Assembly (NCBI GenBank): GCA_027488265.1
Contig: JAIYCA010000020.1
Location: 1 to 13,400 of the forward strand
Length of the DNA: 13,400 bases
Reading direction: 5' to 3'
Source: Planctomycetaceae bacterium
Lineage (GTDB): Bacteria > Planctomycetota > Phycisphaerae > Phycisphaerales > SM1A02
Position numbers and translations under genes: made by a program. Below the pieces are notes generated by a model. That model worked only from the letters and a program-made list of their open reading frames with translations. It was not told the DNA's origin and made no database searches. This document shows positions 12,047 to 13,400 of the stretch, in pieces (position 1 is the stretch's first letter; every line of letters starts with the position of its first letter).

Positions 12047-13400
12047 ATGAACGCGACGAACGCGACAGACGCGACGAGTACTTCCGCCCGATGGAACATC
12101 GAAGCGACGTACGCATCCCTTTCGGATGCGTTGTGGGCCGCGGCGGTTCCTGCGCGCTTTCCTGCGCCAAAGCTCGTCGTTGCAAACGTGGAACTCGCGA
12201 GCGAACTCGGCACGCCTCTCGCCAATCTTTCATCCGACGACATCGCGCGCTTTGCGACTGGCGCGTGGCTCCCGCCTGGCGCGCAACCGATCGCGCAGGC
12301 CTACGCGGGGCATCAGTATGGGCACGGCACGATGCTCGGCGATGGACGAGCGATCCTCATCGGTGAGCAGCGCACGCCAACGGGTGCGCTCATGGATTTG
12401 CATTTGAAAGGCGCAGGTCAAACGCCATTTTCGCGGCGTGGTGATGGGCGCGCCGCACTCGGGCCGATGTTGCGCGAGTACATCGTGAGCGAGGCGATGC
12501 ACGCGCTCGGCATTCCGACCACGCGCAGTCTCGCCGTCGCCACGACGGGTGAAATGATTCCCCGCGACGGACTCAAGCCTGGCGCGGTGCTGGTACGAAC
12601 GGCCGCGAGTCACCTGCGCGTTGGAACATTCGAATATGCCGCCGCACTCGGCGATTCCGCGGTACTCGCGCAACTCGCCGACTACACAATCGCGCGTCAC
12701 GACATCGATCTCATCGGTGAACCTGATCGGGTGCAGCGGTTTCTTGGGCGCGTGGTTGAGCGGCAAGCGCGGCTCATCGCGCAGTGGCAGGCCGTTGGCT
12801 TCGTGCATGGCGTCATGAACACCGACAACATGACGATCTCCGGCGAAACGATCGACTATGGCCCGTGCGCGTTCATCGATGCGTACGACCCTGAGAGCGT
12901 CTTCTCGTCGATTGATCGCTTTGGCCGCTATCGATACAGCCAACAACCTGCGATCGCGCAGTGGAATCTCGCGCGGTTGGCCGAGTCTCTTCTGCCGCTT
13001 CTCATCGCGCATGAAGGTGAAGAATCGCGCGCCGTCGATCGCGCGAACGAAATGCTTGCGTTGTTTCCGACGGCGTTCGAAGAAGCCTGGCTTTCGGGCT
13101 TTCGGTCAAAGTTGGGTCTCGTTTCGAAAGAGTCGGGCGATGGCGCGCTCGCGCGTGGTCTTTTTGCGTGGATGCACGCGTCGAACGCAGACTTCACCAA
13201 CACGTTTGCGATGTTGGTCGGCTTGGCGCGCGGCATGAGCGATCACTGTGACATGTCGAAGTGCAACGCGGCCGCACAGTCGAAGTTCGTCGAGTGGCAC
13301 GCGCGTTGGCGCGATCGACTTGCACGCGACATCGATGGTGGCGCAGCTGCGCCATCTCGATTGCGCGCGGCGAATCCCGCGATCATTCCACGCAATCACC
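12047..13400 (+). CDS. selO: SelO/YdiU-family protein adenylyltransferase (3' end outside window)
   Basis: The first 451 codons are present and remain open to the window edge. SelO pseudokinases transfer AMP from ATP to Ser/Thr/Tyr of proteins, in an active site where ATP is flipped relative to kinases (family knowledge). Visible motifs are YAGHQYGHGTMLGDGRA (from Tyr86), LHLKGAGQTPFSRRGDGRAA with Lys121, LREYIVSEAMHALGIPTTRS, HGVMNTDNM with Asp260 and Asn261, and IDYGPCAFIDAYDP with Asp270. The spacings Lys121-Asp260 (139) and Asp260-Asp270 (10) equal those I recall for Pseudomonas syringae SelO (K113, D252, D262), so it should be active. NPAIIPRNH at the edge is the usual late motif, so only the C-terminus is missing, including any terminal redox Cys. 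It is cytoplasmic, divergent from the LPMO gene, with no ribosome site; the ATG at 12047 opens the conserved region. Confidence 0.95.
   Translation, partial: MNATNATDATSTSARWNIEATYASLSDALWAAAVPARFPAPKLVVANVELASELGTPLANLSSDDIARFATGAWLPPGAQPIAQAYAGHQYGHGTMLGDGRAILIGEQRTPTGALMDLHLKGAGQTPFSRRGDGRAALGPMLREYIVSEAMHALGIPTTRSLAVATTGEMIPRDGLKPGAVLVRTAASHLRVGTFEYAAALGDSAVLAQLADYTIARHDIDLIGEPDRVQRFLGRVVERQARLIAQWQAVGFVHGVMNTDNMTISGETIDYGPCAFIDAYDPESVFSSIDRFGRYRYSQQPAIAQWNLARLAESLLPLLIAHEGEESRAVDRANEMLALFPTAFEEAWLSGFRSKLGLVSKESGDGALARGLFAWMHASNADFTNTFAMLVGLARGMSDHCDMSKCNAAAQSKFVEWHARWRDRLARDIDGGAAAPSRLRAANPAIIPRNH

Noticed and set aside
11854..12243. Upstream extension of the LPMO frame (130 codons)
   Set aside because: Its distal part is antisense to the start of selO, and the content is not family-like. 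No signal peptide could work from there.

Overview
The window most likely comes from a planctomycete, probably class Phycisphaerae. It is GC-rich and bacterial. Three secreted proteins end in paired dockerin-like repeats of the D-x-D/N-G-x-G-x-V-D-x-x-D-L-x-x-L-L-x-x-W-G type that crowd the C-termini of exported proteins in that class. Shine-Dalgarno sequences are mostly weak or absent. The taxon is inferred from protein style only.

Left part (1-5690): housekeeping and envelope genes. A family 2 glycosyltransferase (+) converges on the wreck of a TPR-GT41 (SPINDLY/OGT-like) glycosyltransferase gene (-). In that wreck, TPR repeats are joined out of frame to the last ~80 residues of a GT41 domain, and the middle is missing. 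Next on the minus strand is an exported CotH-kinase-family protein. It is divergent from a cyclophilin-type peptidyl-prolyl isomerase (+), which is followed by a large interrupted hairpin. A CvfB-like S1 RNA-binding protein overlaps by 4 bases with a small two-helix membrane protein, and an OsmC/Ohr-family peroxide-type protein follows.

Middle (5690-11853): a block of three long minus-strand genes for exported multidomain proteins with dockerin-like tails: (1) a ~626-residue protein of unknown function with a lipoprotein-like N-terminus; (2) a secreted peptidylarginine deiminase/agmatine deiminase-family enzyme with all catalytic residues, an Ig-like module, a beta-rich module and two 28-residue Cys-bracketed dockerin repeats; (3) an AA10 lytic polysaccharide monooxygenase with a CBM2-like module. 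Strong hairpins follow the second and third genes, so they are probably separate transcription units. Facing gene 1 on the plus strand is an isolated 15-codon dockerin tail with no gene body, next to a 12-bp tandem repeat that places four TGA codons in frame at the end of gene 1.

Right end (12047-13400): the first 451 codons of selO (protein adenylyltransferase), divergent from the LPMO gene and running off the window.

How the genes relate: the dockerin-tailed trio looks like an exported set for attacking polymers or modifying proteins outside the cytoplasm (LPMO on chitin or cellulose, deiminase on arginine residues). The flanking genes are ordinary cytoplasmic functions with no obvious pathway link to it. 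I see no CRISPR array, tRNA, rRNA, transposase, phage gene or recognisable defence system. The points most worth a second look are the dockerin-tailed deiminase, the collapsed TPR-GT41 gene, the orphan dockerin tail, and -10-like elements sitting almost on top of several start codons.
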